DNA of 64,000 nt from Microcystis wesenbergii NRERC-220 (GCF_032027425.1 NZ_JAVSJA010000001.1:1-64000); one strand, 5' to 3'; shown: positions 1 through 8,955, counted from the first letter of the stretch. The notes: generated from the sequence alone by a model not told the origin. A program made the numbers and translations.

Positions 1-61
1 ATTATCTTTAAAAGTTTGTTGGTGGGGTTAGGAGATAGGAGTTAGCAGTCAGGAGCCGGTC

Positions 62-178
62 GTCAGGAGACAGGAGATTATTTTATTTATTCTCCCCACA
101 CCCCACACCCCACACCCCACACCCCACACTCCACTTCCCCACTTCCCCACTTCCCCACTTCCCCACACCCCAACCCCT
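62..178. repeat. Low-complexity tandem repeats upstream of cpcF
   Basis: Runs of CCCCACA and CTTCCCCA heptamers and octamers occupy the space before the first gene. The first 60 bases resemble the end of the MITE family E elements described at 32906 and 48217 (AAAAGTTTGTTGGTGGGG). The same units recur at 16494-16556 and, on the other strand, at 37678-37830. They look like short-sequence repeats typical of cyanobacterial intergenic DNA and carry no coding signal. Confidence 0.8.
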
Positions 179-206
179 AACCCCTCATCCCTTCTACTGA
201 TAACCA

Positions 207-830
207 ATGCTTCCCACCGTTGAGACTTTAATTATTGCCGTCGAAAAAGCCGACTCAGCTAATGAGTTACTAACCGCCGTGGAAAACTTAGCCGCCGCCA
301 AAAGTGAAGCGGCAATACCCACCCTTACCGATGTCCTGAGATATAATAACCCCGGTGCCTCCGTGGCAGCCGTGGACGGTTTAATCGCCATCGGCAAAGC
401 GGCGGTTCCCTATTTACTAGCCAACCTAGACGGTTATAATTATGGGGCGAGAGCTTGGGCAACCCGCGCCCTAGCAGGAATTGGCGATGTGCGAGGATTG
501 GACTTATTACTTGAGGCGGCGGTGAGTGATTTTTCCTTTAGCGTGCGGCGAGGGGCGGCTAGAGGCTTAGGAAATATAATTTGGTCTGATTTGGAGGAAA
601 GTCGGGTTTCTGAGGCTCAGAAGGCTGTTTTTGCGGCACTGGAGAAACTTTCGCAAGGGGATCCAGAGTGGGTGGTTAGATATGCGGCGATTGTCGGATT
701 GGAGGGGTTAGGAACTGCGGCGGCGGCATTTCGCGGGGCGATTCGGGAACTTTTAGGACAGATTCGGGAGACGGAAGCGGAAATAGTGGTAAGATTGCGC
801 GCCGATCAAGCTCTGGAACACTTACAATAA
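207..830 (+). CDS. cpcF: Phycocyanobilin lyase subunit CpcF-like (HEAT-repeat protein)
   Basis: A 207-aa all-helical protein built from HEAT-like (PBS lyase) repeats. It has the alanine- and glycine-rich signature around residues 50-100, including YNYGARAW at 77-84 followed by ALAGIGD, and another repeat with SVRRGAARGLG. Length and motifs match CpcF, which acts with CpcE to attach phycocyanobilin to the alpha subunit of phycocyanin in the light-harvesting phycobilisome. No cpcE or cpcBA genes lie in the window, so the operon context that would settle it is missing. Related HEAT proteins (PecF, NblB, IaiH) are alternatives. The start is an ATG with no strong ribosome site visible in the repeat-rich leader. 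Confidence 0.75.
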   Translation: MLPTVETLIIAVEKADSANELLTAVENLAAAKSEAAIPTLTDVLRYNNPGASVAAVDGLIAIGKAAVPYLLANLDGYNYGARAWATRALAGIGDVRGLDLLLEAAVSDFSFSVRRGAARGLGNIIWSDLEESRVSEAQKAVFAALEKLSQGDPEWVVRYAAIVGLEGLGTAAAAFRGAIRELLGQIRETEAEIVVRLRADQALEHLQ

Positions 831-892
831 GCCTAAGTCGAAAGTAGAAAAACTTATTTCTCTACAGGGAGAAACAATTACACTAACATTCT

Positions 893-1666
893 ATGAAATA
901 TTGGCAGGAAATTTTAGCGATCGCTCAACGAATTTTAGTAGAATTAATCCGGCGCGGGCGTAGCTTAATCCTCTGGGGTATTTTCCCGATCCTTGTCCTG
1001 CTCTTAAATGGCTATATTATGGCAGAAAAAGGCAAAATTGAGCTTGCCGAGGCGATGGCTCTGGCTACTCCTCCCACCCTCGTCGGGGCGGCACTTTTCT
1101 TTAGTTGTTTGGGGGGAACCGTGGCGACGGTAGTGGCAGAAAGGGAACAACAAACGATTAAACGGTTATTTTTATCGCCTTTAAGCGGTGTTTCCTATTT
1201 TATCGGCATTTTTCTCGCCCATTGTGCGATTGCCGCCTGTCAGACAGTTTTAGTTTATTCTATTGCTAAACAGTATGGAGCCACTTTTAAAGGCTCAATT
1301 CCTCTAGAATTATTAATTATTTTTCTTAGTATCACCGCCTATGTGGGTTTAGGATTTATCCTCGGTACTCAACTGGCGAAAAGAACAGAAGATGTTAATG
1401 CTTTGGTGGGAACTTTTGGGGTTCCTTTATTAATTTTAGGCGGCGTTTTTCTTCCGACTGCTTTATTCCCCGACAATATTCTATCTCTGGCTAAATATAA
1501 CCCGATCTACCACATGAATGAAGCTTTAATTGCTGTTTGGGCAAAGGGCGAAAATCTGCAAGATATTAGCTCTCATTTTCGCTTTCTCTGTCTTTTTGCT
1601 CTAGCTATGGTAGCAGGTGGTTGGCTTACCTATCGACAAATGTTGAACCTTGAACGGCGACTGTAA
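893..1666 (+). CDS. ABC-2 type exporter permease
   Basis: A 257-aa integral membrane protein with about six hydrophobic segments and the ABC-2 permease pattern: the first helix after a short basic N-terminus, a cytoplasmic stretch with REQQTIKRL (residues about 84-92) before the third helix, and a final helix near the C-terminus. It probably pairs with the ATPase gene that starts 145 bp downstream on the same strand to form a drug-, lipid- or polysaccharide-type exporter. The substrate cannot be told from sequence. Permease and ATPase are separated by ATCAGTT short repeats, so they may or may not share a transcript. Confidence 0.8.
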   Translation: MKYWQEILAIAQRILVELIRRGRSLILWGIFPILVLLLNGYIMAEKGKIELAEAMALATPPTLVGAALFFSCLGGTVATVVAEREQQTIKRLFLSPLSGVSYFIGIFLAHCAIAACQTVLVYSIAKQYGATFKGSIPLELLIIFLSITAYVGLGFILGTQLAKRTEDVNALVGTFGVPLLILGGVFLPTALFPDNILSLAKYNPIYHMNEALIAVWAKGENLQDISSHFRFLCLFALAMVAGGWLTYRQMLNLERRL

Positions 1667-1668
1667 AT

Positions 1669-1703
1669 CAGTTATCAGTTATCAGTTATCAGTTATCAGT
1701 TAT
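1669..1703. repeat. TTATCAG tandem repeat
   Basis: Five or so consecutive copies of a (AGT)TATCAGTT heptamer lie between the ABC permease and ATPase genes. Related AATCAGT/TTATCAGT arrays recur at 15735-15770, 21015-21043, 27290-27322, 40175-40285 and 52630-52650. They are short intergenic repeats with no evident gene. Confidence 0.8.
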
Positions 1704-1811
1704 CAGTTAGAAAAGGCAAGAGTATTCATTAATTTGTCTTCCCATATCTTCCACTCCCTAATCCTGTCCCCTGTCTCCTGACTCCTGACTATCCTTGTTA
1801 CTTTATTAAAA

Positions 1812-2705
1812 ATGCTGACTATCAATAATGTCAAAAAGAATTACGGAAGACGCTTAGTATTAGATCAATTAAACTTTCATATTGAAGCGGGGGAAATTTA
1901 CGGTTTACTCGGTCCCAATGGTGCGGGAAAAACCACCACTATTAACTTAATTTGTAATTTATTAAAACCCTCATCGGGAGAAATTACCTTTAATTATTTG
2001 CCAATTTCCAGAGTTACTAAAGAATTAATTGGGGTTGCCCCGCAAGAAAATTTATTGTACAAATCCCTTACTTGTGAGGAAAATCTCAACTTTTTTGCTC
2101 AGATTTATGGACTTGATCGTCTCCAGCGTCGTCATCGGATTAAAGCCAGTTTATCGGCAGTAAATTTGCTTGATCGCGCCCGTAGTCCGGTGGAAACTTT
2201 AAGCGGTGGAATGCAGCGCCGGATGAATATTGCCGTGGCTATTGTTCATCAGCCAAAATTATTAATTCTCGATGAACCAACTACCGGTTTAGACATCGAA
2301 TCTCGCTATGAAATTTGGGATTTAATCGGAGAATTACGGCGCCAGGGAATGACAATTTTATTAACTACCCATCTCCTCGATGAAGCACAGCGTCTCTGTC
2401 AACGTATCGGGATTTTAAAACAAGGTCGTATTATTGCCGAAGGTAATTTAAATCAGCTGCGTCAGCACATTCCTGCGAAAGAAATTATTATCATGGATAC
2501 CCGGGATCAAGAAGCGGCCATAAATCGAGGTAAACAATTAGGATTTACTCCCAAATTTTACGGTAAAGATTTAGCTTTTTGGTTAGATGAACATCTAGAA
2601 TTAAGCGAGATTATTCGGGCATTCGATGGCATTAATATTGATTCTCTCGCCCGTCAGACAATACAGTTAGAACATATTTATATGGAAATTATGAATCAAT
2701 TTTAA
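1812..2705 (+). CDS. ABC transporter ATP-binding protein
   Basis: A 297-aa nucleotide-binding subunit. The Walker A motif GPNGAGKT is at residues 34-41, the Q-loop Gln at 78, the signature LSGGM at 130-134, and the Walker B LLILDEP near 149-155 with the H-loop TTHLLDEA following. The C-terminal ~80 residues are the extension common in ABC-2 (DrrA/CcmA-like) exporters. It most likely energises the ABC-2 permease encoded immediately upstream. No substrate can be assigned. Confidence 0.9.
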   Translation: MLTINNVKKNYGRRLVLDQLNFHIEAGEIYGLLGPNGAGKTTTINLICNLLKPSSGEITFNYLPISRVTKELIGVAPQENLLYKSLTCEENLNFFAQIYGLDRLQRRHRIKASLSAVNLLDRARSPVETLSGGMQRRMNIAVAIVHQPKLLILDEPTTGLDIESRYEIWDLIGELRRQGMTILLTTHLLDEAQRLCQRIGILKQGRIIAEGNLNQLRQHIPAKEIIIMDTRDQEAAINRGKQLGFTPKFYGKDLAFWLDEHLELSEIIRAFDGINIDSLARQTIQLEHIYMEIMNQF

Positions 2706-2844
2706 CCCCTTTTTTGAAAATTCAGCTTGATGATCGGCATTTTTGCGGTAATTGACCTCAATTAAGCTAAATCGCCGTTTTTTTACCGTCATGATCATCT
2801 ATAATTTTTAGATAGGTTCTATCTATTAATTGGAGACAAAATCA

Positions 2845-3324
2845 ATGATGAAATTAACCTCTATCCCTGGCTTATTGAGTCTATCGGCGGTATTATTAAG
2901 CTCACATCTACCCGCAGCGGCGCAAAATTGTCGGCCACTTTCTTTATTAGGGGGTGAAGGTAGTGAAATTACCAAAACCGTCTCACAACCCACTGTTCCG
3001 GGGCCTTTCGGTGTCACGATAACTCGTAATAATTGGAATACCGATTGGGCAGTTCCAGGGGGTAGAAGTTTTCAGAGGTTTATCGTTACGGTTTCTGTCC
3101 CCCGGGCTGCCTCCTTTGATATCCGGCTGTTTCTCAAGTATAGCGATCAAACTAACGAGGAATTTTTTAATACTAATGGAGTACGAATCGAACCCGATAA
3201 ACCCTTAACAATTACTGCCACAGTCCGGGCAAATGATCAACCTTTTCTAGTCAATCTTTTTGTCAATGGTATTCAGCACATCGGTAATACCTACACCGCT
3301 TCTGTTGTCGGTTGTGAACGATAA
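2845..3324 (+). CDS. Secreted hypothetical protein
   Basis: About 159 aa from the chosen ATG. A TTG codon lies 15 bp further upstream in frame, but a GGAG ribosome site (2832-2835) spaced nine bases ahead of 2845 favours the ATG. The first ~28 residues form a typical signal peptide (basic start, hydrophobic core, cleavage-like AAAQ), so the mature protein should be exported to the periplasm or outside. The remainder is rich in beta-prone residues and contains two cysteines. I do not recognise the family. Confidence 0.7.
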   Translation: MMKLTSIPGLLSLSAVLLSSHLPAAAQNCRPLSLLGGEGSEITKTVSQPTVPGPFGVTITRNNWNTDWAVPGGRSFQRFIVTVSVPRAASFDIRLFLKYSDQTNEEFFNTNGVRIEPDKPLTITATVRANDQPFLVNLFVNGIQHIGNTYTASVVGCER

Positions 3325-3331
3325 AATATAT

Positions 3332-3400
3332 AGGGTGTGCTGAAAAAGTTTTTCGGTGGGGGCAGGGTGTCGGGTGTGGGGTTTTAAGCTAAGAGATGCT
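3332..3400 (+). mobile_element. Fragment of MITE family E
   Basis: The sequence TAGGGTGTGCTGAAAAAG followed by a GGGTGTGGGG array matches the left end of the elements at 32906-33124 and 48217-48457 but lacks their right half. Similar solo left ends occur near 16434, 37870-37912 (reverse) and 43635. Confidence 0.55.
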
Positions 3401-3444
3401 CCCTATAAGTAACAAACTTAATTTTTAACCCATCCCACTTTACC

Positions 3445-3549
3445 TAAGTAGTCGTGCAAAATAAATTTCCTAGTGAAGAAAGGCAAGAGGCAAGAGGCAA
3501 GAGGCAAGGGGGGGTTAGATTTGTGTAATTAATTTTGCTTAGGTACTTA
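3445..3549 (+). mobile_element. MITE family C element, 105 bp
   Basis: This is exactly 105 bp long and bounded by imperfect terminal inverted repeats. The left end reads TAAGTAGTCGTGCAAAAT and the right end, read in reverse complement, TAAGTACCTAAGCAAAAT. The centre holds GAGGCAA heptamers. Copies of the same length sit at 9130-9234, 12617-12721 (both reversed) and 56541-56645. It overlaps the last codons of the TspO-like gene region only at its edge. Confidence 0.8.
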
Positions 3550-3550
3550 T

Positions 3551-4018
3551 CTAGACATCCCGAGGATTGAGATGGATCATTTCCCAAGTCACATAGGTAC
3601 CGATCGGACTCCAGATCAGGTAGGGTAAAAGTAGGATGCCTGCCCAAGAAGAAACAGGGAAAACCAATAGCGCCAGAAGACAACCCAAGAAAAAACCCGT
3701 ACCACCGATAATCGTTCCCGCTTTGAGACTGCGTAGTTTACAGGTGACAGGAGTATAGGCAGTAATAGTCAATTCCACCAACAGATAAAAAGCCATCAAA
3801 AACCACTTATTAGCCGGTTGAGCTTCCCAGACTAAATAAGCAGAAATTGCCCCACAAATATAGATAATTGTCCAGATAAGAGGGATTAATCTTTCAAAGG
3901 TTAACCAATCGGGACGACGCAAGCGCGCAAACCAACGTACATCGCGAGAATTGAGTAATCCCCCAGCTAACGCGACCAAAAATCCGACGACACCGATAAG
4001 CAACCAAGAAGGAATCAT
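3551..4018 (-). CDS. TspO/MBR family tryptophan-rich sensory protein
   Basis: A 155-aa protein with five predicted membrane helices and many Trp, Pro and aromatic residues, including the RPDWL...PLIWTIIY segment (residues about 34-53) typical of TspO/peripheral benzodiazepine receptor proteins. In bacteria these bind tetrapyrroles such as porphyrins and affect pigment and stress regulation in the outer or cytoplasmic membrane. The family call is good but the physiological role is inferred. It lies 9 bp downstream of the SUI1-like gene on the same strand, so the two are probably co-transcribed. Confidence 0.75.
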   Translation of the reverse strand: MIPSWLLIGVVGFLVALAGGLLNSRDVRWFARLRRPDWLTFERLIPLIWTIIYICGAISAYLVWEAQPANKWFLMAFYLLVELTITAYTPVTCKLRSLKAGTIIGGTGFFLGCLLALLVFPVSSWAGILLLPYLIWSPIGTYVTWEMIHLNPRDV

Positions 4019-4027
4019 GATTTTTAA

Positions 4028-4369
4028 CTATCCTCCGCTAATTTTGGCTTTGTAACCCGATTCAATGAGAATTTGTAGGATTTTTTGGCGATGATCTCCT
4101 TGGATCTCAATGGTATTTTCTTTAACTGTACCACCCGTTCCGCAAGCGGTTTTTAACTGTTTTAATAATTTAGTCAGAGTTTCGGTTTGACATTGAAAAC
4201 CTGTAACTATGGTAACGGTCTTTCCCGCCCGACCAGAGCGGGAGGTTTGTACTCGTAAATTCTGCTGATTCGGGGGTAATTCAGGAATGGAACGTTCAAA
4301 AGCTTGAGAATTACTTTGATCTCCCCATTCCTGGTAGGCAATCCGGTTTTTTTCCTGAGATTTACTCAT
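4028..4369 (-). CDS. SUI1/YciH family translation factor-like protein
   Basis: About 113 aa from the ATG at 4369 (MSKSQEK). The open frame extends 14 codons further upstream, but that part looks non-coding. The C-terminal half carries the SUI1 fold pattern: GRAGKTVTIVTGF, then LKTACGTGGTVKENTIEIQGDH, which is the conserved basic loop and GTGGT motif of eIF1/YciH. Bacterial YciH modulates start-codon selection or acts as a stress-time translation inhibitor. The function in cyanobacteria is inferred. It lies just upstream of the TspO-like gene. Confidence 0.85.
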   Translation of the reverse strand: MSKSQEKNRIAYQEWGDQSNSQAFERSIPELPPNQQNLRVQTSRSGRAGKTVTIVTGFQCQTETLTKLLKQLKTACGTGGTVKENTIEIQGDHRQKILQILIESGYKAKISGG

Positions 4370-4399
4370 AAGTAGTTGGACAAAATTAAATTCACACTC

Positions 4400-4700
4400 C
4401 AGCCCTGTCAAGGTGGTTTGACCTCAACTATAACAGTTATCTTCCTGGTCAGGTAGGAAGTCTCTGGTTTTAGGCAACGCCAGAACAGTAGCTACTTAAC
4501 ACCCGTTACAACCGATGGCTATTCTGGTTTTGGCCAGTTGGCCGTCGATTGACGATGCCAAATTAGGTTACACTTCATCTTGGGGAGAAAGGCAGATTCG
4601 ACAAGCTCACTGCAAGCTGTAAAAGTTATCGAAGCAGAAATTCAGCCCTATACCGTAAACACACCGCTAGCCCCTTTTTGACTGTTAACCCCCTTATCTG
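4400..4700. other. Intergenic region with hairpin and short dispersed repeat
   Basis: No gene is seen. A possible hairpin has arms TTTGGC (4529-4534) and GCCAAA (4557-4562). It is followed by a stretch (4551-4592) that is clearly similar to one at 49915-49958. A short dispersed repeat with GATTCGACAAGCTCACTGC follows at 4594-4613; the same word is found inside the Uma2 remnant at 56485-56505. Confidence 0.5.
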
Positions 4701-4707
4701 AGACATT

Positions 4708-4938
4708 ATGGATGCTTTTAGTCCCTTTCCCCCTGACTGGACAGAGAAGGCCGTTCACGCCTACAATTTTTGTTGTCCTTACTGCGGGGCAAAGGCTAAA
4801 GAAGCTCAGTCCGTTTGGATCAATCGCCGCGCTCCCGTTTTAGGAGAAGATTCCCGTCGTAAATGGCAGGAATTCTATCATTGTCAATGCGATCGAGTTT
4901 GGTGGGCTTGGAGTAGTGATCGACCCGCCGAAAAATAA
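4708..4938 (+). CDS. Small zinc-ribbon-like protein
   Basis: A 76-aa protein with a CPYC motif (residues 23-26, preceded by another Cys) and a distal CQC at about 59-61, a pattern that could bind zinc. It is rich in Trp and aromatic residues. It overlaps the next reading frame's upstream extension and ends 25 bp before the phosphoribosyltransferase ATG, so the two likely form one transcript. I do not recognise a named family, and the zinc-binding role is inferred from the cysteines only. Confidence 0.7.
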   Translation: MDAFSPFPPDWTEKAVHAYNFCCPYCGAKAKEAQSVWINRRAPVLGEDSRRKWQEFYHCQCDRVWWAWSSDRPAEK

Positions 4939-4963
4939 AAATTCGGAATCGAGAATCGCAAAT

Positions 4964-5458
4964 ATGGCCGATGTCTATGTTTCTTGGGATGAATACCATC
5001 GTCTGATCGAAAAATTAGCGGTAAAAATCGATCGTTCTGGTTGGCAATTTCATCAGATTGTCTGTTTAGCCAAGGGAGGATTGCGCGTCGGTGACATTCT
5101 CTGTCGTCTTTTTCGTCAACCCCTAGCCATTCTCTACGCCGCTTCCTACGGGGGGCAAAATCAGCAAATTCAGGGAGAATTAACTATTTCCTCGAATTTA
5201 GCCATGATCGAGACCAAATTGGACAGTCCCTTGTTATTAGTGGATGATTTGGTCGATTCGGGCATCACTCTCCAAAAAACCTCGATTTTGTTACAGGAAA
5301 AATACGGGATTACCAATATCAAAACTGCGGTGATCTGGTACAAAGCAGCATCAATAATCAAACCTGACTATTATGTGGAATATTACCCGGATAATCCTTG
5401 GATTCATCAACCCTTCGAGCGTTACCAGCTAATTACACCCAAAGACCTCCTCGTATAG
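4964..5458 (+). CDS. Phosphoribosyltransferase domain protein
   Basis: About 164 aa from the ATG at 4964 (MADVYVSW). A GTG 48 bp upstream in frame would overlap the preceding gene and gives an unlikely N-terminus. The type I phosphoribosyltransferase PRPP loop is clear (LLLVDDLVDSGITL, around residue 86-99), together with the CLAKGGLRVGD segment near residue 34. The family includes hypoxanthine/xanthine phosphoribosyltransferases of purine salvage. The specific base substrate cannot be read from the sequence. Confidence 0.8.
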   Translation: MADVYVSWDEYHRLIEKLAVKIDRSGWQFHQIVCLAKGGLRVGDILCRLFRQPLAILYAASYGGQNQQIQGELTISSNLAMIETKLDSPLLLVDDLVDSGITLQKTSILLQEKYGITNIKTAVIWYKAASIIKPDYYVEYYPDNPWIHQPFERYQLITPKDLLV

Positions 5459-5520
5459 TTTATTGAGCAAGCCCTAACTAATCGTGAATTCTTGACCGCA
5501 ACTATAAAAACTGGCGGTTT

Positions 5521-6555
5521 TTATTCCCCCAACTGCCAGGTTATCTCTTCACCCGCTCGTAACGGAACCAGTCCGGATTCGGGAAATGGCAATTCATCGG
5601 GAATGCGCCAAGGGGTTTTGGTTAATGTGATTTGTTCGGTATTCCGGGGGAGTTGATAAAAATCCGGCCCGTGGCAGCTGGCGAACCCTTCCAGTTGCTC
5701 GATCGCATCAACACTCTCAAAGGCTTCTGCGTACAACTCTAGGGCGTGCAGGGCTGAATAACAACCCGCACAGCCACAGGAACTTTCTTTGCTGTGGCGA
5801 GAATGGGGCGCGCTATCGGTCCCTAGAAAAAACTTGGCATTGCCCGATGTGGCCGCTTGCAAAAGTGCCAAACGATGATCCTCTCGTTTCAAAATCGGCA
5901 GGCAATAAAAATGAGGACGAATGCCACCGGTAAAGAGAATGTTTCGGCTAAATAATAAATGTTGGGGCGTAATTGTGGCGGCGACATTGTTGTTAGCAGA
6001 TAGAACAAACTTGACCGCATCGGCAGTGGTAATGTGTTCAAAGACGACACGCAGTTTCGGAAATCTTGTTATCAGTGGGATTAAGTGCTTCTCAATGAAC
6101 ACTTTCTCTCGATCGAACACATCAATATCACCATCGGTAACTTCTCCGTGCAGTAGTAGCGGCATATCTACCTGCTCCATCGCTGCCAAAACGCCATCGC
6201 ACCGACGAAGGTCCGTCACCCCCAAGTCGGAATTAGTTGTTGCACCGGCCGGGTAGTATTTCACCGCTTTGACAAACTGGGAGGCTTTCGCTGCCACGAT
6301 TTCTTCGGGACGGGTATTATCGGTGAGATAGAGGGTCATCAGTGGCTCGAACTTTTGACCCTCTGGAACTGCTGCCAGAATGCGATCGCGATAGGAGGCA
6401 GCATCAGCCACCGAGCGCACTGGGGGCTTTAAATTCGGCATGATAATGGCACGGGCAAACTGACGCACCGTATGGGGGAGAACCGCTTTCATTGCCGCAC
6501 CATCGCGGAGATGAAGGTGCCAGTCGTCGGGTCGAGTTATTGTGAGTCTTCGCAT
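5521..6555 (-). CDS. pyrC: Dihydroorotase
   Basis: A 344-aa class II (E. coli-type) dihydroorotase, which makes dihydroorotate from carbamoyl-aspartate in pyrimidine synthesis. Metal-binding histidines are in DWHLHLRD (residues 11-18). The Lys that becomes carboxylated is K99 in [13 protein letters not shown]. Further metal-site segments LLLHGEV and FEHITT follow, and the flexible-loop region near GTDSAPHS is intact. Length matches the family. It is a single gene with no pyr neighbours; carA and the pyrF-pyrE fusion lie elsewhere in the window. Confidence 0.95.
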   Translation of the reverse strand: MRRLTITRPDDWHLHLRDGAAMKAVLPHTVRQFARAIIMPNLKPPVRSVADAASYRDRILAAVPEGQKFEPLMTLYLTDNTRPEEIVAAKASQFVKAVKYYPAGATTNSDLGVTDLRRCDGVLAAMEQVDMPLLLHGEVTDGDIDVFDREKVFIEKHLIPLITRFPKLRVVFEHITTADAVKFVLSANNNVAATITPQHLLFSRNILFTGGIRPHFYCLPILKREDHRLALLQAATSGNAKFFLGTDSAPHSRHSKESSCGCAGCYSALHALELYAEAFESVDAIEQLEGFASCHGPDFYQLPRNTEQITLTKTPWRIPDELPFPESGLVPLRAGEEITWQLGE

Positions 6556-6598
6556 TGTTCAATCATACTACGGTTAGGGATGCCATCACCAAACACAA

Positions 6599-6750
6599 TA
6601 AGCTGCCCGCGTATTTAAATTGCTTGTTGAGATGAGGCAAGAGGCAACAGGCAAGAGGCAACACCCCCCCCAACCCCCCCGATGTCGGGGGGGTTGGGGG
6701 GGGAAATTCAGCTAATCTAAGGATAGGCAGTTAAAATGCGTCTTAGCTTA
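6599..6750. mobile_element. MITE family D element
   Basis: A 152-bp element. The left end is TAAGCTGCCCGCGTATTTAAA and the right end in reverse complement is TAAGCTAAGACGCATTTTAA, giving an imperfect inverted repeat. Its centre carries GAGGCAA/CAGGCAA heptamers and a CCCCCC...GATGTCGGGGGG inverted block. A second copy with the same ends is at 27061-27187. Confidence 0.7.
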
Positions 6751-6810
6751 GTTTTAGTTGATTGGAAAGAACCTTTGATTTTAGCGGCGAAATTAATTTG
6801 ACGGTGACGA

Positions 6811-6971
6811 TAATTCCTCTTGACAAAATCCCAGCACTTGACATATACTTATTTATATAATGGGAATCCGTGCCTGCCTGCGACCCCCTCATTTTCAGGC
6901 TAGATAGACTTAGGAAAATTAAATTTTGAGCGCAGGCAGTTCGAGCAACTCACTGACCACGGTGCGCTTCT
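6811..6971 (+). repeat. 161-bp direct repeat, copy A, with promoter-like box
   Basis: This is nearly identical to 7038-7198; I see only a handful of substitutions. A TTGACA box (6820-6825) and TATACT (6844-6849) are spaced 18 bp apart, a good sigma-70 promoter. Downstream, CTGCCTGCG (6874-6882) and CGCAGGCAG (6931-6939) can form a 9-bp stem. No reading frame of note is present. It could be a small RNA gene or the end of a larger mobile element. Confidence 0.6.
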
Positions 6972-6983
6972 TTTTGCATGAGT

Positions 6984-7016
6984 AGAAAACGGGTTTCTCG
7001 GAGAAACCCGTTTTCT
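6984..7016. repeat. 33-bp near-perfect palindrome inside a half MITE (family A)
   Basis: Arms AGAAAACGGGTTTCTC and GAGAAACCCGTTTTCT flank a single central base. The same 33-bp palindrome is at 13762-13794 within a full-length family A MITE. Here 6972-7037 corresponds to about half of that MITE in the opposite orientation. It sits exactly between the two 161-bp direct repeats. Confidence 0.75.
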
Positions 7017-7037
7017 GTGCGTTACTCAACGGATTTA

Positions 7038-7198
7038 TAATTCCTCTTGACAAAATCCCATCACTTGACATATACTTACTTATAGAATGGGAATCCGTGC
7101 CTGCCTGCGACCCCCTCATTTTCAGGCAAGATAGACTTAGGAAAATTAAATTTTGAGCGCAGGCAGTTCGAGCAACTCACTGACCACGATGCGCTTCT
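7038..7198 (+). repeat. 161-bp direct repeat, copy B, with promoter-like box
   Basis: This is the second copy of the 6811 element, again with TTGACA and TATACT spaced by 18 bp and the CTGCCTGCG/CGCAGGCAG pair (7101-7109, 7158-7166). Its distal part (from about 7138) also has a diverged third copy at 10811-10866, upstream of the second methyltransferase. The tail therefore belongs to the duplicated cassette. Confidence 0.6.
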
Positions 7199-7207
7199 AC
7201 TATTGGT

Positions 7208-7223
7208 ACAATAATATTATTGT
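7208..7223. promoter_or_regulatory. 16-bp palindrome upstream of methyltransferase 1
   Basis: ACAATAATATTATTGT is a perfect palindrome about 60 bp ahead of the gene. It is conserved exactly at 10869-10884 ahead of the second methyltransferase, although adjacent sequence has diverged. That makes it a candidate operator or promoter-spanning site for control of these genes. No regulator gene is adjacent, so this is inference. Confidence 0.4.
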
Positions 7224-7275
7224 CGGGAGCGATTGTATTCGTCCTCTTTAAGGGGGAATAATAATACAATTGAGA

Positions 7276-8955
7276 ATGCAGTCAATCCCCCCAATCTCTA
7301 TGGTCAATAAACTATACTACGGTGATAACCTAGAAGTGCTGCGGAAATATATCAAAGATGAATCGATCGATCTTTGTTATATCGATCCACCCTTTAATTC
7401 TAAACGTAATTACAACCAAATTTATAACAACTTAGGTAAGGAAGATCAAGCACAAGCACAAGCGTTTGTGGATACCTGGACATGGGATAATCACGCTAAC
7501 GAAGCTTTAGAAGAAATTCAAAGCAACTATCAGGGTAAATTTACCAGTCAGACTATCGATTTAATTGACGGTTTAACCAAAGTTTTAGGTAAAGGCAGTC
7601 TTCTCGCTTATCTGGTGAGTATGACTCTGAGGATTGTGGAAATCCATCGAGTTTTAAAATCTACCGGTAGCTTTTATCTCCACTGCGATCCTACTGCTAG
7701 TCATTATTTAAAAATAGTTTTAGATGCTATTTTTTGTTCTCAAGGGGGTGATTTTTTCAATGAGATTGTTTGGAAAAGAACTACGGCACACAATGATCCT
7801 CAAAGATATGGAAGAATTCAGGATCGTCTGTTTTTTTACAGCAAAACACAGGCTAAGACATTTAATCATATAGATGCCTATCATTCCCAAGAACAATTAG
7901 CAAGATATAAATACTCAGACTCTAAAGGTTTATACAGAGCAGAAAACTTAACGGCTCCTCATTTTTCCGAATCACGAACTATAGAATGGCGTGGAGTCCA
8001 TCCAGGTAATAATAGACAATGGCGGTTTTCTATAGAAAAACTAGAAGAACTATATAGTCAGGGTTATATTTTGTTACAGAAGGATGGCCGGCCTCGAAAA
8101 GATGGTCTTAAGCAATATTTATCAGAAACTAAAAGCCCTGTAATTCAAGATATATGGACAGATATTATCTTTGCTCCAACTACAAAAGAACGTCTAGGTT
8201 ATCCCACGCAAAAACCGGAGGCATTGTTAGAAAGAATAATCAAAGCAAGTAGTAATAAAGGAGATGTAATTTTAGATGCCTATTGTGGGTGTGGAACGAC
8301 TATCGCTGTAGCAGAGAGATTAGAGAGAAACTGGATTGGAATTGATATAACCTATCAGAGTATTAGCTTAATGTTAAAGCGACTAGAGGACTCCTTTGGT
8401 AAAAATGTTTTAGATAAAATTGAACTGAATGGTATTCCCAAAGATCTAGAATCAGCCAAAGCATTAGCCACTAAACCCGATGATCGTACCCGTAAAGAAT
8501 TTGAGAAATGGGCGGTTTTAACCTATAGTAATAACCGGGCCGTGATTAATGACAAAAAAGGGGCAGATAAAGGAGTCGATGCCATTGCCTATTTTCAGGG
8601 AGATAAAGACAATCGGGAGAAAATTATTTTTCAAGTAAAATCCGGTAATGTCAAATCGGGAGACATCAGAGATCTACAGGGAACCATGACACTACAAGGG
8701 GCAGCCCTGGGTATATTTATCACCTTGAAACCCCCCAGCAAAGATATGATCCAAACAGCCAAATCTGCGGGAATTTATCGCAGTCGTTATAGGAGTCAAA
8801 GTGTCGATAAAATTGAGATTGTGACAGTACAAGAAATCCTTGAACAGAAAAAACGTCTCGATGTTATCCTCACCTTTGAAGTCCTGAAAGCTGCCGAAAA
8901 ACAAAGGGAAACCCAAGGACAACAAATGAGTTTAGATATACCCTTCCCCGAATAA
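7276..8955 (+). CDS. Fused DNA methyltransferase/Mrr-like nuclease, copy 1
   Basis: About 559 aa from the ATG at 7276; ATG 7300 ([10 protein letters not shown]) is an alternative start, and neither has a clear ribosome site. Motif IV DPPF (residues 37-40) precedes motif [10 protein letters not shown] (about residues 334-342), the beta-class order of amino-methyltransferases that modify adenine N6 or cytosine N4. The segment between these motifs is the expected target-recognition region. The C-terminal ~170 residues contain GVDAIAYF followed by IIFQVKSG, the D...QxK pattern of Mrr-type PD-(D/E)XK nucleases. A single chain could thus modify and cut DNA. Whether the nuclease is active is not shown. 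It differs from copy 2 at 10937 only in the middle. Confidence 0.85.
   Translation: MQSIPPISMVNKLYYGDNLEVLRKYIKDESIDLCYIDPPFNSKRNYNQIYNNLGKEDQAQAQAFVDTWTWDNHANEALEEIQSNYQGKFTSQTIDLIDGLTKVLGKGSLLAYLVSMTLRIVEIHRVLKSTGSFYLHCDPTASHYLKIVLDAIFCSQGGDFFNEIVWKRTTAHNDPQRYGRIQDRLFFYSKTQAKTFNHIDAYHSQEQLARYKYSDSKGLYRAENLTAPHFSESRTIEWRGVHPGNNRQWRFSIEKLEELYSQGYILLQKDGRPRKDGLKQYLSETKSPVIQDIWTDIIFAPTTKERLGYPTQKPEALLERIIKASSNKGDVILDAYCGCGTTIAVAERLERNWIGIDITYQSISLMLKRLEDSFGKNVLDKIELNGIPKDLESAKALATKPDDRTRKEFEKWAVLTYSNNRAVINDKKGADKGVDAIAYFQGDKDNREKIIFQVKSGNVKSGDIRDLQGTMTLQGAALGIFITLKPPSKDMIQTAKSAGIYRSRYRSQSVDKIEIVTVQEILEQKKRLDVILTFEVLKAAEKQRETQGQQMSLDIPFPE

Noticed and set aside
6919-7119. Minus-strand frame spanning the two 161-bp repeats
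   Set aside because: Generated by the repeats and MITE palindrome; only 66 codons, without a start signal.
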